NCBI GenBank assembly: GCA_025403435.1
Contig: CM046354.1
Span: 15,793,836 to 15,857,835 of the forward strand
DNA length: 64,000 nt
Direction: 5' to 3'
Source: Artocarpus heterophyllus
Lineage: Eukaryota > Streptophyta > Magnoliopsida > Rosales > Moraceae
Shown here: positions 36,633-49,200 of the stretch, one piece after another
How the letters are laid out: the number at the start of each line of letters is the position of its first letter
Position numbering within the stretch: position 1 is the stretch's first letter
Translations under genes and position numbers: made by a program
Notes under the pieces: generated by a model
The model's database searches: none
What the model was told of the DNA's origin: nothing
What the model saw: only the letters and a program-made list of their open reading frames with translations

Positions 36633-38187
36633 TCATTTTCGGCATTCGATAGCGGCATTATACTTACTTAGGAAATCCATCTCAAGAATCATGTCGTCAT
36701 CATGCATGTCGATCACAATGAGGTTGACGAAAAGTTCCCTATGAGAAATCCATAGGGGTACAGCACGCAAACAGTGCGTGGACAATATCACTTCCCCGGA
36801 GGGTAGTGTCGTAGTGAATCCCTGTCTCATAGGCTCTAAACGAACCCCTAACTTCTTAGCATGTGACATAAACACAAAAGAATGCATGGCACCCGTATCA
36901 AAAAGAACATAAACATCATTAGATAAGCTTGTTATCTGACCTGTGACCACATTGGAGGCTTCAGCAGCCACTTGTTCTTTCATCATGGCATAGATTTGGG
37001 CGTTTGTCAGTGGGGCTTCAAGTCTCCCTTGACTAATTAATGGCCTTTCAAGGGAGGCTTGCATCTGATGCAGCTGGGCTTGAGGAGGAGCTCTTTGTAG
37101 GGCATTAGCATTCACATTCATCAGCTTGGGGCAGTTCTTTACAAAGTGGTCTTCACACCCACATATGAAACATTGATTTGTCCCCAACTGGCATTCCCCT
37201 GGATGCTTCTTTCCACATTTAGCATATGGTTGAAATCGCCTGTCATTGTTGTTGCACTGACCATCATTGCCTTTTGTTGTCTTGGCCCTGCTGTTGTTGA
37301 GGATTGCCCTTCCTCTTATTGTTCCTCCAGTTCTGGTTGTTGTTATTGTTGTTGTTGTTGTTTCTGTGGGGAGGGCGGTTCTAGTTGTATGCATTGTTGG
37401 CCTGTTGGTTGGGCTGAGGCTGGTTCTTTCTTAGCTTGGACAAATGATACTCAGCACGCTGGGCCCTCATAACAACCTGTTCTTGGGTCTTTGGCAGACT
37501 TGCCCCATCAAAAATTGCAGCAATGTCTGGTCTAAGTGCTCTTATCAACCTCCTGACCCTTTCACCTTCATTCATAACCATCCCTGGGCATAGGCAGGCA
37601 AGCTGGTCAAACTTTGTCACCACATCAGTGACTGACATATCCTCTTGGCGTAAGCTCTCGAACTCCTCATAATGTTTCCTCGTGACATTCATATGGAAGA
37701 ACTTCGTGTTGAATTCATGAACGAAGTCAACCCATGTCATCTCTTCAACATTTCTGCTTTGTTCGATGCCATCCTACCATATTCTGGCCTCCATAGTGAG
37801 ACAGTATGAGGCACAGAGGACCTTCTCGTTGTCCGTGAAATCCATAAGTCTCAGGGTGGCTTCGATCGTCTTTAACCATCCTTGAGCAACTAACGGGTCC
37901 TTTGCACCCTCAAAGTCAGCTGGCTTGACTCTCTTCTATCTGACCAAAAGAGGTTCCTGATAGGCTGCTCTTGGTTCAGCAGCAGGAGCTGGGACTTCAT
38001 TAACTTGAGGCTGTGGAGGAGGAGGAGGAGGCACATCATTGCCTCGTCGTTCATCATTCTGGCCATTGGCCCTTAATGCAGCTATTTCCCTTCGTTGATC
38101 CTCCAACTGCCTTTGCAGTTCAGCAATCATCATCATGAGTCTCTCGTTAGTTTGAGTGCGAGTCTGCATTCTTCTGTGGCCGTCCAT
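36633..38187 (-). pseudogene. gag and protease of element C
   Basis: Starts MDGHRRMQTRTQTNERL at 38187 with the same coiled-coil-like opening as B. Stops occur at about 37937 and 37780; then FVHEFNTKFFHMN and a Gln-rich linker follow. A frameshift lies near 37390 in the Asn/Gln repeats. The zinc knuckle CFICGCEDHFVKNC is intact as CX2CX4HX4C (about 37165-37125). The protease motif FDTGAMHSFV lies near 36900. The frame then runs to 36633 beside the RT frame. Confidence 0.9.
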
Positions 38188-38386
38188 TGTAAATTTCCTA
38201 AAATAATTAGGACTTAGAAATAATCTTCCATTTATGAGACAGGTTTTCACTACTATGTCATTAATCATTAATCATTCAAACCTTAATCTTATCATCATAC
38301 TTGCATCAATACATTTAACTTAATAACATACTTACTTGGAGGACTTGGATTGCCGTGTGGCGATTTGAATTGTAATCGGAAGATTC

Positions 38387-38398
38387 GCTCTGATACTA
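38387..38398 (-). promoter_or_regulatory. Primer binding site of element C
   Basis: Minus strand TAGTATCAGAGC, one base different from the initiator-Met tRNA site TGGTATCAGAGC of element B, just inside the 5' LTR. Confidence 0.88.
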
Positions 38399-38403
38399 AA
38401 GCC

Positions 38404-41400
38404 TGAAACGCCCCTTAATTCGGACGTCACAGATGTCGTTACATACATACGTTCGTACTTGCTTAAACTTTAAACATATAAATAATATCAAACTTAACAG
38501 TACTATAGATTTTAAAAGTACTTAAACTTACATAACCAGGATCCATTCATACATTCAAATTTTTTTTTTAAACTTAAATATAACTTAACATTGTTTAGAA
38601 TATCAATGTTTAACTTATTCCATAGCATAATTTATTCAATTACACTTAAATTAATCATGAACTTATTTAATAAAATAGATATTCCAAATTATAAATTCAG
38701 GACTTATAAAAATATCACAACATAACTCATTAAACTTCAAATCGTTTAAAACTCATTTACTGCCATAGTTCGGCAGGCCAAACTTGGGACTTCGGCAGGC
38801 CGAACATCATCGGCAAGCCAAACCTTCTCAACCGGAAGGCCGGTAGAGCTTTGCAAGACATCTTAAAAATTCATCCATGTTCGGCAAGCCAAAAATGCAA
38901 TTGGCAGGCCGAACTTCTGGACTTCGGCAGGCCGGCCATAAAGTTCGGCAGGCCGTCCGAGACCAATTCCCTGAGAAAACTTAAAATTTTAAAACAAACC
39001 AACTTTTTGTAAAACATAGTGGAAGTTCATAATTCATAAAAAAATGATAAAATAACTTCTAAAACCATATTATAAGTATTCTTAAAACTTAACATAAAAA
39101 TATGTTCAAAATATATAACTTGATTAAATCATAAAATCGTTCTTCTTGGCGTGCTTCCGGTTACAATTCATCGTTCATAATGCTCACACGCCTTCCTATG
39201 TTCTCTGCCTAGTCCATGATTTTCTTACTCTTATCTACAACAAGACAATAAACTTGATTAAGCTAATGCTTAGTAAGTACATATAATTCTCACAATTTAA
39301 AACATTTCATAAACATCATCATCGTCATCATCTTCATCACATCATAAAAGTGCCTTAAGTATAATTTCATAGAAATATATCTTTCATTACGTTGACCGTT
39401 TTAAAACTTATTCCGTTTTTATCTTAAGGGCCCAAGTGTTGCACCATAAACATCAACATAGGCGCGCCGTCATGAGAGGAAAAGGGTAGCTAATCCCAAA
39501 CCAAACATGACATGATAACAAAACATTTCATAACATTGGGTGTGCAACACTTATTAGGTGATATATATATGTACATACTTTTCATACTTTAAGACATGCC
39601 ATAAACATCATGCATAACTTGAAATCATGAAAATCTTTCATAAGAAATCCTTTAAGGAAAATCATCATAAAATCATCATGAATATCCTTGTAAACATATC
39701 ATCAAACCTTGAAAAAGGTGTCATGTTGCAGGTGAGAATGTACTTACTTTATTGTTAGCTTACTTAACCTTAATGTGATTTGGTGACGACGCCGCGGTCT
39801 CGTAGTGCTCGCTCCTTAAGTGTTCATGCCATTTATTCATTTAAAAAAAATGCAATGAAAATTAATACATATCATAATACATCCATGCATATAATATTCA
39901 TTCATAATATACTCATGTATACATTCATCACATTTCAAACATATCCCATAATCATCATCATAAAATTATCATCAAAACATGTAAACGCTATTCATAACAT
40001 GCTTCCTTAAAAATCAAAACATTTCATACATTGAAAACATGAAAATCTTTTTTTGAAAAACATTTTCTAATAATTTAAAACACATATATTTAATTTAAAA
40101 CTCCAGACAATCATCATATTATCATGCATAAAATCATTTTATTATCATAAAATCATGTAACTACATAAAACCTTTAATAAAACGAAAACCCCAAAAACAA
40201 CATTATCAAAACAGTTTTCTTATTATAATCTCATAAAAATTTCATAATCATAAAATACATTCATCTTACATTATACTTGCATATTGTTAACAACTTTTCA
40301 TGGAAACATCATTCATTACCTCTTGAATAATCATTACATTTTTCATATATCAAAATTAAACAGTAACATTACTGTGAAGAGTAGAAGACAGAAATATTCA
40401 TTTTTCATAAGACATTCATATTGCATAGGACATGAAATTAGAAAAACACCATATAACATATATGCATATCATCATATTTAAAAATTTGAGACATAACACA
40501 ATACCTATAGAAAGATATTGTAGATGAAACGAGGAGAAGAATTTCTTTTCAAAAATACCAGAAAGCCCGAATTCATACCTTGAAGTTTCTTCTCAAAATC
40601 CTTGAAATTTAACCAACGAAACAAGACTTTTTTTTTCAATATACTCAGAAAATTTTCGTGAGAGAGAGAGAGAACTCATGAAGAAGAGAAGAGGAAGAGA
40701 GAAAAATGAGAGAACGTCTTAGAATTTTCGAGAGAGAAAACGTGAGAAGGAGAGAAAATAATAAAAAAAAGAAACGTTAAAATTTTTAACATAGTAAACA
40801 CAATTGATGGGAATTCAATTCCCTTCATTAAGTCAGAATTTCCTGACTATTAAGAGGGGCATGAGGCATGGAGGAAGGAGAGAAAGAAAAGGAAAGATCA
40901 AACATCATCAATCTTACCATAATTTACCTTCTAAAAATAGGAAACCTCTTAAAATAATACAAATCAACATAAAGTCAAACCCCTTATTTTCCTTAACTGA
41001 TAAAAACATTCCATTATTGTGCCTATTAATCACAATTAAATCACCTAATTAACATAATTATCTCAGCCATAAATTTGGAGAAATTTCTACTGACTGCTTG
41101 TCAGCTGTGTTCGGCCTGCCAGTTTCACAAGTTCGGCCTACCGATTAGTTTCTTCAGCTTGCCGATCTTGGGCAGAATGTTCGGCCTGTCGATCTTAAAA
41201 GTTTGGCTTGCCGAACTGTCCTTAAATGCCATACAATAAAACATTCATACATTATTGCATCATAAATAAACATACATTCAAAATTTCACATGAACACTAG
41301 AGCACAACGATCCTATGCGGTCGTCACCTGTCACAAAACTTGACATAAAATTAGTACCATGCACATCATATATCATATCATATAACATAATTTATTAATA

Positions 41401-41462
41401 AAATTCCTTAGCAACGTTACTAACTTAACGTGGTCCGTTACATAAAATAGGCGGGTGTTACA
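38404..41462 (-). repeat. 5' LTR of element C
   Basis: 3059 bp, plus-strand ends TGAAACGCCCC and GGGTGTTACA, near identical to 30450-33520. GC-rich clusters lie at about 38765-38960 and 41110-41215. The second cluster lacks one unit of about 25 bases that the sister LTR has near 33150. Confidence 0.95.
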
Positions 41463-41467
41463 GAACA

Positions 41468-42078
41468 ACACATATTTTATGCTTTCTATAGCATTGTTGT
41501 ACAAACATGTCTTCATTCGACTTAAACAATGTGAGTCTGCATGTAAGACTCTTTCTTCTAACCACGATTGGATGCCAATGAAAGAGATGTCTGAGAAGTT
41601 GAAACATTTTTACTCTGTGACTGAAATGTTTTCAGGAACCAAGTATCCTACAACAAATCTATAGTTTCCGAAAGTTTGTGAGATCAACTTGTTACTTAAT
41701 GATTGCCTACGATCACCCATTAAAGAGATATGAACATGGCAAACAAAGTGGTAGACAAATTTCAAAAGTGTTGGATCACTATTCATGGAATATTAGCCAT
41801 AGCAGCTGTTTTTGATCCTAGGTCTAATCTAAAGCTGATTGTGTATTACTTTCCTAAGATTTATGGAAGTGATAGGGCAAAGGAGATTGAGGGGGTTAGA
41901 AAGTTTTGTTATGATTTAGTCGATGAGTACTAAGAGAAGTTTGGTAGTGATGAGTTTGACTCTATTACAACAGAGATACTCTACTTGCTTCCATGGGTAC
42001 AGAATTAATTGCTTATGATGTTGTGGATCCTTTGGCTGGTTATGATCTATTTTTTAGTAATACCTTTAGTGTTGATGT
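41468..42078 (+). pseudogene. hAT transposase, 3' part, truncated
   Basis: Continues in frame from TRWN at 30449: TYFMLSIALLYKHVFIRLK, then HDWMPMKEMSEKLKHFYSVTEMFSGTKYPT, then MANKVVDKFQKCW and AAVFDPRSNLKLIVYYF (about 41733-41850). These match RICESLEEPER-type transposases. Stops or shifts occur at about 41662 and 41932. The conserved C-terminal dimerisation domain is absent; sequence breaks off where a CACTA end begins at 42079. Confidence 0.85.
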
Positions 42079-43520
42079 CACTACTAGAAATTGTAGAATG
42101 CACGTCACTCAATAAACTATAGTTTCTTAAAAATATGTAGAGAGCATATGTAAAACATGATAATCGTCGTGGTAGCGATTGGAAGATTACACAACAGTTT
42201 TTACAAAAAATCATCGTGGTATGCAACATATTACATGATGGTTTTTAGTAAAAACTGTCGTAAAAGATAATTCAACAAAATTTTAAAAGCCTACCTTCAC
42301 CACAATTAGCGAAATTTTTAAAGCCCGCTCGCTCTCTCTTTTTCTTATTCAAATTAATACTTAAACCCAACCCTTCCTCTCTAAACCTAGCACTACCTCT
42401 CTCTAATCATCAAACCCTCCCGGTCTCTTTACCATGACCATCTTCATCGCCATCTTTGCCTCGATCTAATGTGCTGCCATTAGCCTCGAGGCCTCCATGA
42501 CCCGCAAGCTCATCGCCATCCCTCGTTTGTAAGGGTTGTTCTCTCTGAGTCTTTTCTCCAAGTGTTCTCTCCAAGCTTGTTGCCTCCACGACCTCACCGT
42601 CGCTGATAGCCTTGCCGTTGCCCACCTCTGACCTCTGTTTGGTAACATTTCGTTTCTTTTTTTCTTGTTTATTTTTTTAATTTTTAGTTATATAGTTTTA
42701 GTTTTAATTATTTATGGTTTGTGTGAATTAATTAGTTTTTATTGTTTAGTTCTAATTTTAGTTTTAATTTTAATTACTTTCTATGCATTTGTGTATGTGT
42801 TTGTATATGTTATGCCCACCACATGTTTGAGGAAAATCTTGTATGACCATTATAGTAATTATTTATGTTTTTTGTTGCTCAAAACTCAATAACAATTATT
42901 TAGGGTTGGTGTGAATTAATTATTTTTAGTTATATAGTCTGTAAACTAGTTTTGTAACGTAATTTTGTTAGTTTTAGTTTTTTGTTATTTTCATGTTCTT
43001 TAGGTTTAGTTTTAGTTTTAAAATTAATTCTATTAATTTGTTATGTTAATTAATTTTATTTTTGTTAAATAGTTTCGTTATTTAATACTTAGTTTGTGGT
43101 TGGAATCATTGTTGTTCTATGTAAGTTTTGTTAACATTTGTTTCTTAGTCAATGTTTGTATGTATGTTTGTGTGAATTACAATCTACATGTGTCTGTGTA
43201 TGTGTATGTATTTGTGTGAATTACTTTCTATATATGTTTGTGTATGTGTTTATATGAATTACTTTCTACATGTATTTGAATATGTATTTGTGTGAATTAT
43301 TTAGGGTTTAATTTTAGCTTTAGCATCATTAGTATATGTTTGTGTGAATTATTATTTGGACATGATTACTTAGATATAAGTAGTAGAGTAGACAAATGAT
43401 TTTATAAAAATTTTATAGTTCAATGTACATATATAATCTTGCAACTTGGGCCTTGTATTGATGTATAACATAGAACGGGCCATCTTATGAAAAATAAGAA
43501 ATTCTGGTATTTTTTGAGGT
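42079..43520 (+). mobile_element. Truncated non-autonomous CACTA element
   Basis: Begins CACTACTAGAAATTGTAG. It matches the reverse complement of the element at 46808-48684 from its first base to about 43515, including GTTTCTTAAAAA, AATGTGCTGC, GGTAACATTTCGTTTC and ATAGTTCAATGTACATATAT. Subterminal CGTCGTGGTA-type and GTAAAAACTGTCG-type repeats lie at about 42165-42275. The other terminal repeat is missing; sequence changes into HAK intron 1 near 43520. No transposase frame is seen. Confidence 0.85.
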
Positions 43521-43569
43521 GAATTGATACATATAGTTGGAATATAACTTCTTGCGTTGATTTAAACAG

Positions 43570-45063
43570 GCTTCTATTGATTGGTCGGTAATTTTACATC
43601 TAGCATTCCAAAGTATCGGAATAGTTTATGGTGACATTGGCACATCACCCTTATATGTGTGCGCTAGCACTCCCACAGATGGAATCAAGCACGAAGACGA
43701 CATTTTGGGAGTTCTTTCTTTGATCTTTTACACAATCACTTTGATCCCTTCGCTCAAATATGTCTGCATCGTCTTGAAAGGCAATGCCAACGGTGATGGT
43801 GAGATCTTAATTTCCCTCCCTTGATCAAATTTCATTAATTAATTTAGAATCTTTGACCAATTTCATTTGTTGCAAAAAAATATTTTCTATTTGTTTGCAG
43901 TAATTTTCTACATGACAAAAATTTCCCAAATGTGGTTAATTTATGTACGTTTTTAAACCTGTAATACAATTTCTACTAACTACCAAAATTTGATGCCTTG
44001 TTTCTTCGCCTCATCGTATTTAATAACCTGTGTAATGTGATGCATATCTCTATTATCATCGTATATAAATAAAACAAAGAAAAAATTAAGAGCACGGAAA
44101 AGGTAATTTGTAGTGATGCATATCTTAACGATTGATTGCTAGTGGTTAATTTATTTAGATTTTATATTACAATTTTGATATTTTTAAATTATTTTAAAAT
44201 TTATTTATTTATACAATTTTTAAAATTTAATACTTGTGATGCATAGTATTTGAAATAACATGATCCGTTAGAACATAAATTAAAGTAACACATTAAATAT
44301 GTCATTCATATAATTTTAAAAAATATCATTCATAATGTCAAATATAACTTTAAAATTAGTATTTTTTTATTGGAGAATTTGGCTAAAGGAGACAATATTT
44401 TGAGTTGGTTTATCACGTAATGTACTCTTTAATGGCACTCTCGTTACTATTCATTATAAAGTTATAGTATGAGATTTTGACTTGTGATAGTCAGAAATCA
44501 GATTAATTATTTAAAGCAATTTTGGTGGCAGTTCTGTCAGCTGTTGGAGGCATTAAGGAAGCTAAATCGTCAATGAGCCAAGGTACCCCATGTGTTCTTT
44601 AATTAATAGCCCACCAATATTTATTAGTATCCTCACCACGTGTGACCTGTCGTATCACAGTAATGTATCTTAGTCCAACAAACCTAACCTTAGAATTTGG
44701 TCCCCAGCAATCCTCCAAATATTCCAAATTTCCCTGCAAAAAGCAAAAATGTAACCACTTAACATGATTTTTACACTTTTTTTTCTTTAAAGGAATTAAA
44801 CTTTTGAAGCTTGCATTTGTCATGTAAAAAAGTTCAGAGGTTAGCTAATTAAGTTTTTTTCCTCTTCCTTTACACAACATTAGTGGTTAAAATTTTCTCC
44901 TTTTTTTAAAGATAATGAATATTAAAGGACTTAGAATTTGTTGATGTTAATTGTTTATAATATTAGTTACTTTGTGGTACAATATAATTGTTTGAACATC
45001 AATAGCCATCTTGGTAACTTTATTTATGGTCCAAAGATTTGGAACTGATGAAATAGACAATAT
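43570..45063 (+). pseudogene. Truncated HAK/KUP potassium transporter pseudogene
   Basis: Three exon remnants match the complete neighbour. Exon 2 (43570-43798, 229 bases, same length) has [18 protein letters not shown] and ends at a GT donor. Exon 4 (44532-44582, 51 bases) encodes [17 protein letters not shown]. The start of exon 5 (about 45003-45063) has [11 protein letters not shown] and then breaks off. Exons 1, 3 and 6-8 are absent. It is a tandem duplicate that has lost both ends and one internal exon, and cannot encode a transporter. Confidence 0.9.
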
Positions 45064-46050
45064 ATAGCCGTCCTAAGGATACTCAAGTGAATCATGGTTT
45101 ATTAGAGTGTAGGACATTTGTAATCCTACGGTTTGACTTAAGGGTGAAAGGTTATGGTTTATGGTGTGTTGGACCTATTCGACCATATGTGATGATTAGG
45201 AGATTTGATCAAAGCACCGTGTTAGTTGCAGACATAGATTTTAGTGTTCGTAAGCAGATCATGAGTTTGTTTTCTGTGCACTGATCGCAACAACTTTAGT
45301 GGCCGAGTTGCTGCTTGTTTTGAAGTTCAAGCTTGGCTTGATTTTGTTTGGTGTCGTAAATCATGGTTGACCATAAAGACGTCTTGGAGGAGGGGCTTGA
45401 TAAAGAATTTCAAAAAGTGGACTTGGCAGCTAATTGCTAATGTGGAGATTGTTTTTTGGCTCTTTAGGTATCCCACATTGATTAAGGACAATGCCTTCTG
45501 TCTTATGTGAACATTATATATAATGTCCTTTGTCCCACAGTTGTTATGTATGAAAGTTGGTGTGTTTTGTATGCTTATAAATAAAAGCTCTTTTAAAATT
45601 AAAAACATTTGTTTGCTGATTAGTTTTGTCTCTTTGAGACTCAAAGAAACTCATTCCAAGTAAGTTTCTTTTTGGTAATTTTAAATCTTGTGTTTTTGGT
45701 ATTGTTTTGTTAGAAGCTTGCTTTTGTTATTCCTTTTATTTATTTCTTTTATTTATTTTTTTATTGGAAGCTTCATTTTATCACTCCTTTTTTATTGCTT
45801 TGGTCTTGGTTGTTTTTGTGGGAGAGATTTTAGATGTATTTGAGATTTGGGTTTTGTAAGTTTTGAACGGTGAGAATTTTGTTCAAGCTTTTGTAATCTT
45901 ATTGTTTATAGCGGAATTCTTCACTGTCTTTACCTGGACATATGCCAAAAAGCCAAACCACGCTTATTTGGATTTAAACCAATTTTAGTTTCTCTTGCTC
46001 ACAACAAAGTTACAAATCACGTGCCAGAAAAAAAGAAAGAAAAAAAAAAA
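45064..46050 (+). other. Unassigned segment, possibly a copia-type LTR remnant
   Basis: Sequence between the HAK pseudogene break and the next HAK promoter. TATCCCACATTGATTAAGG (about 45470), a TATAAATAAAAGC box (about 45577) and an end-like AGCGGAATTCTTC ... CCAAACCACG (about 45909-45962) recall plant Ty1/copia LTRs. No clean ends, target duplication or primer site could be fixed. Confidence 0.3.
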
Positions 46051-46111
46051 GAAGAAGTCCACGTAACCCATTGATCATCGCACTTTTTCTATCTCTTATG
46101 CGTCATTGGCC

Positions 46112-46121
46112 TTTATATAAG
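46112..46121 (+). promoter_or_regulatory. TATA box of the complete HAK gene
   Basis: TTTATATAAG about 91 bases upstream of the start codon, followed by a pyrimidine-rich stretch (TCTCTCTCTC) typical of plant leaders. This would give a leader of roughly 60 bases. Confidence 0.6.
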
Positions 46122-46211
46122 CCTTCAGCTAGCTATATTGATACTTCGGTTTTTTCTCTCTCTCTTTGTTTTTTTTGGTCATTCTGCCGGTCCAATACAA
46201 GAGAACATACA

Positions 46212-49200
46212 ATGCCTGCGAGCAAAAGTTCAGCTCAAGACTCATTCCTAGAGGAGAGGCCTGAAGAAGTTTCCCGTCATAACCTCCAACGTCACGACTC
46301 CCTAGACATCGAGTCCCGCCGAGTTCGCGGCCACCATGGCCACGGTTCCAAGGCCTGCATTCCCTTTTATGCTTTTTCTTTTTTTGCTCTAACTCTTTAT
46401 GAAATTATTATAAAAAGTTCATCATGTTGTTATTAGTATTAATGTACGTATATATTTTAGTGATTTAATCAATATATAAATGTGTGTTAATTTGTATTGC
46501 TGTGTTGATATAGGATTCCAGGGAGTGGAAGGTGATATTGCACCTGGCATTTCAGAGCATTGGAATCGTGTACGGTGACATTGGAACGTCACCTTTATAT
46601 GTGTATGCTAGCACTTTCACCAATGGCATCAAGCATAATGATGACATATTGGGTGTTCTTTCTTTGATCTTTTACACCATCACTCTCATCCCTTTGATCA
46701 AGTACGTTTTCATCGTCTTACGAGCCACCGATAATGGGGATGGTATGATCTCAATCGCTTTCCTTTTTTTTTTTTTAATATATTTACATTTATGCTTAAT
46801 TTATTTACACTCCTAAAAATTAGGATTATACGATGGTTTAAAACGGTCATGTAAAGCATTTACGATGGTAAAAAAAAATCATAAAATTGTCCGTCGTGGT
46901 ATCAAAGAGACTTTTACGACGGTTTTTCAGTATTAAGCCTATTCTATATCAGGCTACCACAATGGTTTTGAGAAAAAACCGTCGTGAAATGCCTAGATTA
47001 CATGACGGTTGTCAATGAAAACCGTCGTATAATCTTGGTTATTTTTTTATCTTCCACGATGCTTTTTGGTAAAAGCCGTCATGTAAGGTATAGTTTCTAC
47101 GATGGTTTTTATTTTTTTAGTAAAAATCATCGTGGAAGATTAGTCATTAGCAAAAAAAAAATTACCGAAGTTTTAAATTTTTCACGGTAAAAACCGTCGT
47201 AGAAGATCGGTCATCAGCAAAAAAAAAAATTACTAGAGTTTCAAATTTTCTACAGGATGACTAGTCTCATATGTTATCCACTAATATAAGGCCTTGATTG
47301 CAAAATCATATATTCACATTGAACTATAAATTTTTTTTCAAAATAATAGATCTACCCTGCTACATATATCTAAGCAATCATGTCTCAATAATGCTACATA
47401 CAAACTTATACTAACAATGCTAAAACCAAAACTAAAACCGAAACAATTCACAAAAATACATATACAAACACAAATAGATTGTAATTCACACAAACACATA
47501 TACAAATATTAACTAAATAACAAATGTTAATATAAAGAACACGAAAATAACAAAAACTAAAACTAACAAAACTAAGTTACAAACTAACTAGTAAGTTATA
47601 TAACTAAAAATAATTAATTCACACAAACTTTAAATAATTGCTAGTGAGTTTTGAGCAACAAAAAATATAAATAATTGTTATGATGGTCATAGAGGATTTT
47701 CATCAAACGTGTAATGGGCATTACATATACAAACATATATACAAATACATAGAAAGTAATTAAAACTCAAACTAAAACTAAAATTAGAACTAAACAACTA
47801 AAACAAATTAGTTCACACAAACCATAAAATAATTAAAACTAAAACAATATAACTAAAAACTAAACAACAAAAAAAGAAATGGAAAGTTATCAAACGGCGG
47901 TCAGAGGAGGGCAACGGTGGAGTCATAGAGGTAATGAGCTCAAAGAGAAGAACAATTAGAGAGTTCATCAAACATATAGTGGGCATACAAACACATATAC
48001 AAATGCATAGAAAGTAATTAAAGCTAAAACTAAAATTAGAGCTAAACAACTAAAACTAATTAATTTACACAAACCATAAATAATTAAAACTAAAACTATA
48101 TAGCTATTTTTTTAAAAAAACTAAACAATAAAAAAGGAAACGAAATGTTACCAAACAGCAGTCGGACGTAGGCGATGAGCTCAAAAAGAAGACATTTGAA
48201 GAGAAGAACATTTACAAACGAGGGACGGTGACGAGTTTGTAGTTTGTGAAGGCCTCAAGGCTAACAGCAGCACATTGGGTCGAGGCAAACACGACAATGG
48301 TGACGGTGATAGTAGAGAGAGAGAAGATTTGAGGGTTAGAGAGAGAGGTAACACTGGGTTTAGAGAGAAAAGGGTTGAGTTTGCGTGCTAATTTGAATAA
48401 GAAAGAGAGAGAGCAGGTCTTTTAAAAGTTTACTGGTTGTGATAAGGACGGGCTTTTTAATTTTTACTCACCATTTTTTACGGCGTTTTTTAATAAAAAC
48501 CGTCGTATAATATGCCCTCTATTACGATGGTATTTCGTAAAAACCGTTGTGAAATCTTTCGTTTACTCTCACTATGGTTTTCGTGTTTTACGTATACTTT
48601 TTGCGTATTTTTCTTGCTTAACACAACGGTTTTTAAGAAACCATTGTTTATTTAATGTAGTGTATTCTACAATTTTTAGTAGTGTTAAGTGCACGTAGAG
48701 ATCGATCGTAATATGTTGTGTTTAGTTTGGATTTGGTGTTGGTAGTTTTTGTTAGATCAGTTTCATGTTGTACGGTTGCACTAGATATATGACGTAAGTT
48801 CCGAATATTTTTACTTTTTTAGCGGGGAAATTCATTGGTGGGGGCACCCACCGGAGCGATCAATGACTTTGATCATATTTATATCCAACAATGTTTATAA
48901 AATGAGTAGAAAAACATAATATAAATATTTTTTTTTTCATGTTTTCAAGCCAGCTTTGTACAATATGAACTCTTTGCTGATTTAAATGCTAATACTGCGA
49001 TCCATGGCCCTACGCCGTAAATTTTTTTTTATTTACTTTTTTTTCTCATAGAATTCATTACAGAATTTTCTAAAAAAAAGAATTTATGATAGAATTTAGA
49101 AAATAATAATCATGATGGGACAACGTTTGTACCTTTATTCTTAGAAGTCACATTCTATCTTATTCTTGATAAAGATAAGAACAATGACTGAAATGAGATA

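Larger units (their letters stand above)
30450..41462 (-). mobile_element. Tekay/Del-like chromovirus C, full-length but inactive
   Basis: 11.0 kb on the minus strand, same family as B. It has LTRs of about 3.06 kb, an Met-tRNA-type primer site, gag-pol and a purine tract. GAACA flanks it at 30445-30449 and 41463-41467. It lies in the conserved TRWN segment of the hAT gene, and the hAT frame resumes directly after it. RT and integrase catalytic residues are better kept than in B, but there are several stops and at least three frameshifts, so it is not autonomous. Confidence 0.95.
28204..42078 (+). mobile_element. RICESLEEPER-type hAT element remnant, split by element C, 3' end lost
   Basis: A hAT transposase pseudogene lies in two parts (29213-30449 and 41468-42078). 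The left limit is put at a phrase AAGGATGGCATTCTTACCCGCC, which resembles hAT ends but is uncertain. A leader with a possible intron (donor CTGGTAAGTG near 28600, acceptor TTTTTTCAG near 29003) precedes the gene. The 3' part with the dimerisation domain and terminal repeat is missing: a CACTA end starts at 42079. Confidence 0.7.

Noticed and set aside
37146..37472. 108-codon plus-strand frame with Cys runs
   Set aside because: It is the antisense of the gag linker in element C.
45087..45284. 65-codon frame after the HAK pseudogene as a gene
   Set aside because: No recognisable domain, no exon context, and it lies in probable LTR-like sequence.
46071..46436. Upstream in-frame Met at 46071 as start of the HAK protein
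   Set aside because: The TATA box lies downstream of it at 46112, and the extra residues have no match in the last copy.
42079..48684. One large composite CACTA carrying HAK sequence between its ends
   Set aside because: The outer ends match as inverted repeats, but flanks differ (TGT against TTA), while 46808-48684 has its own two ends and an exact TTA duplication.
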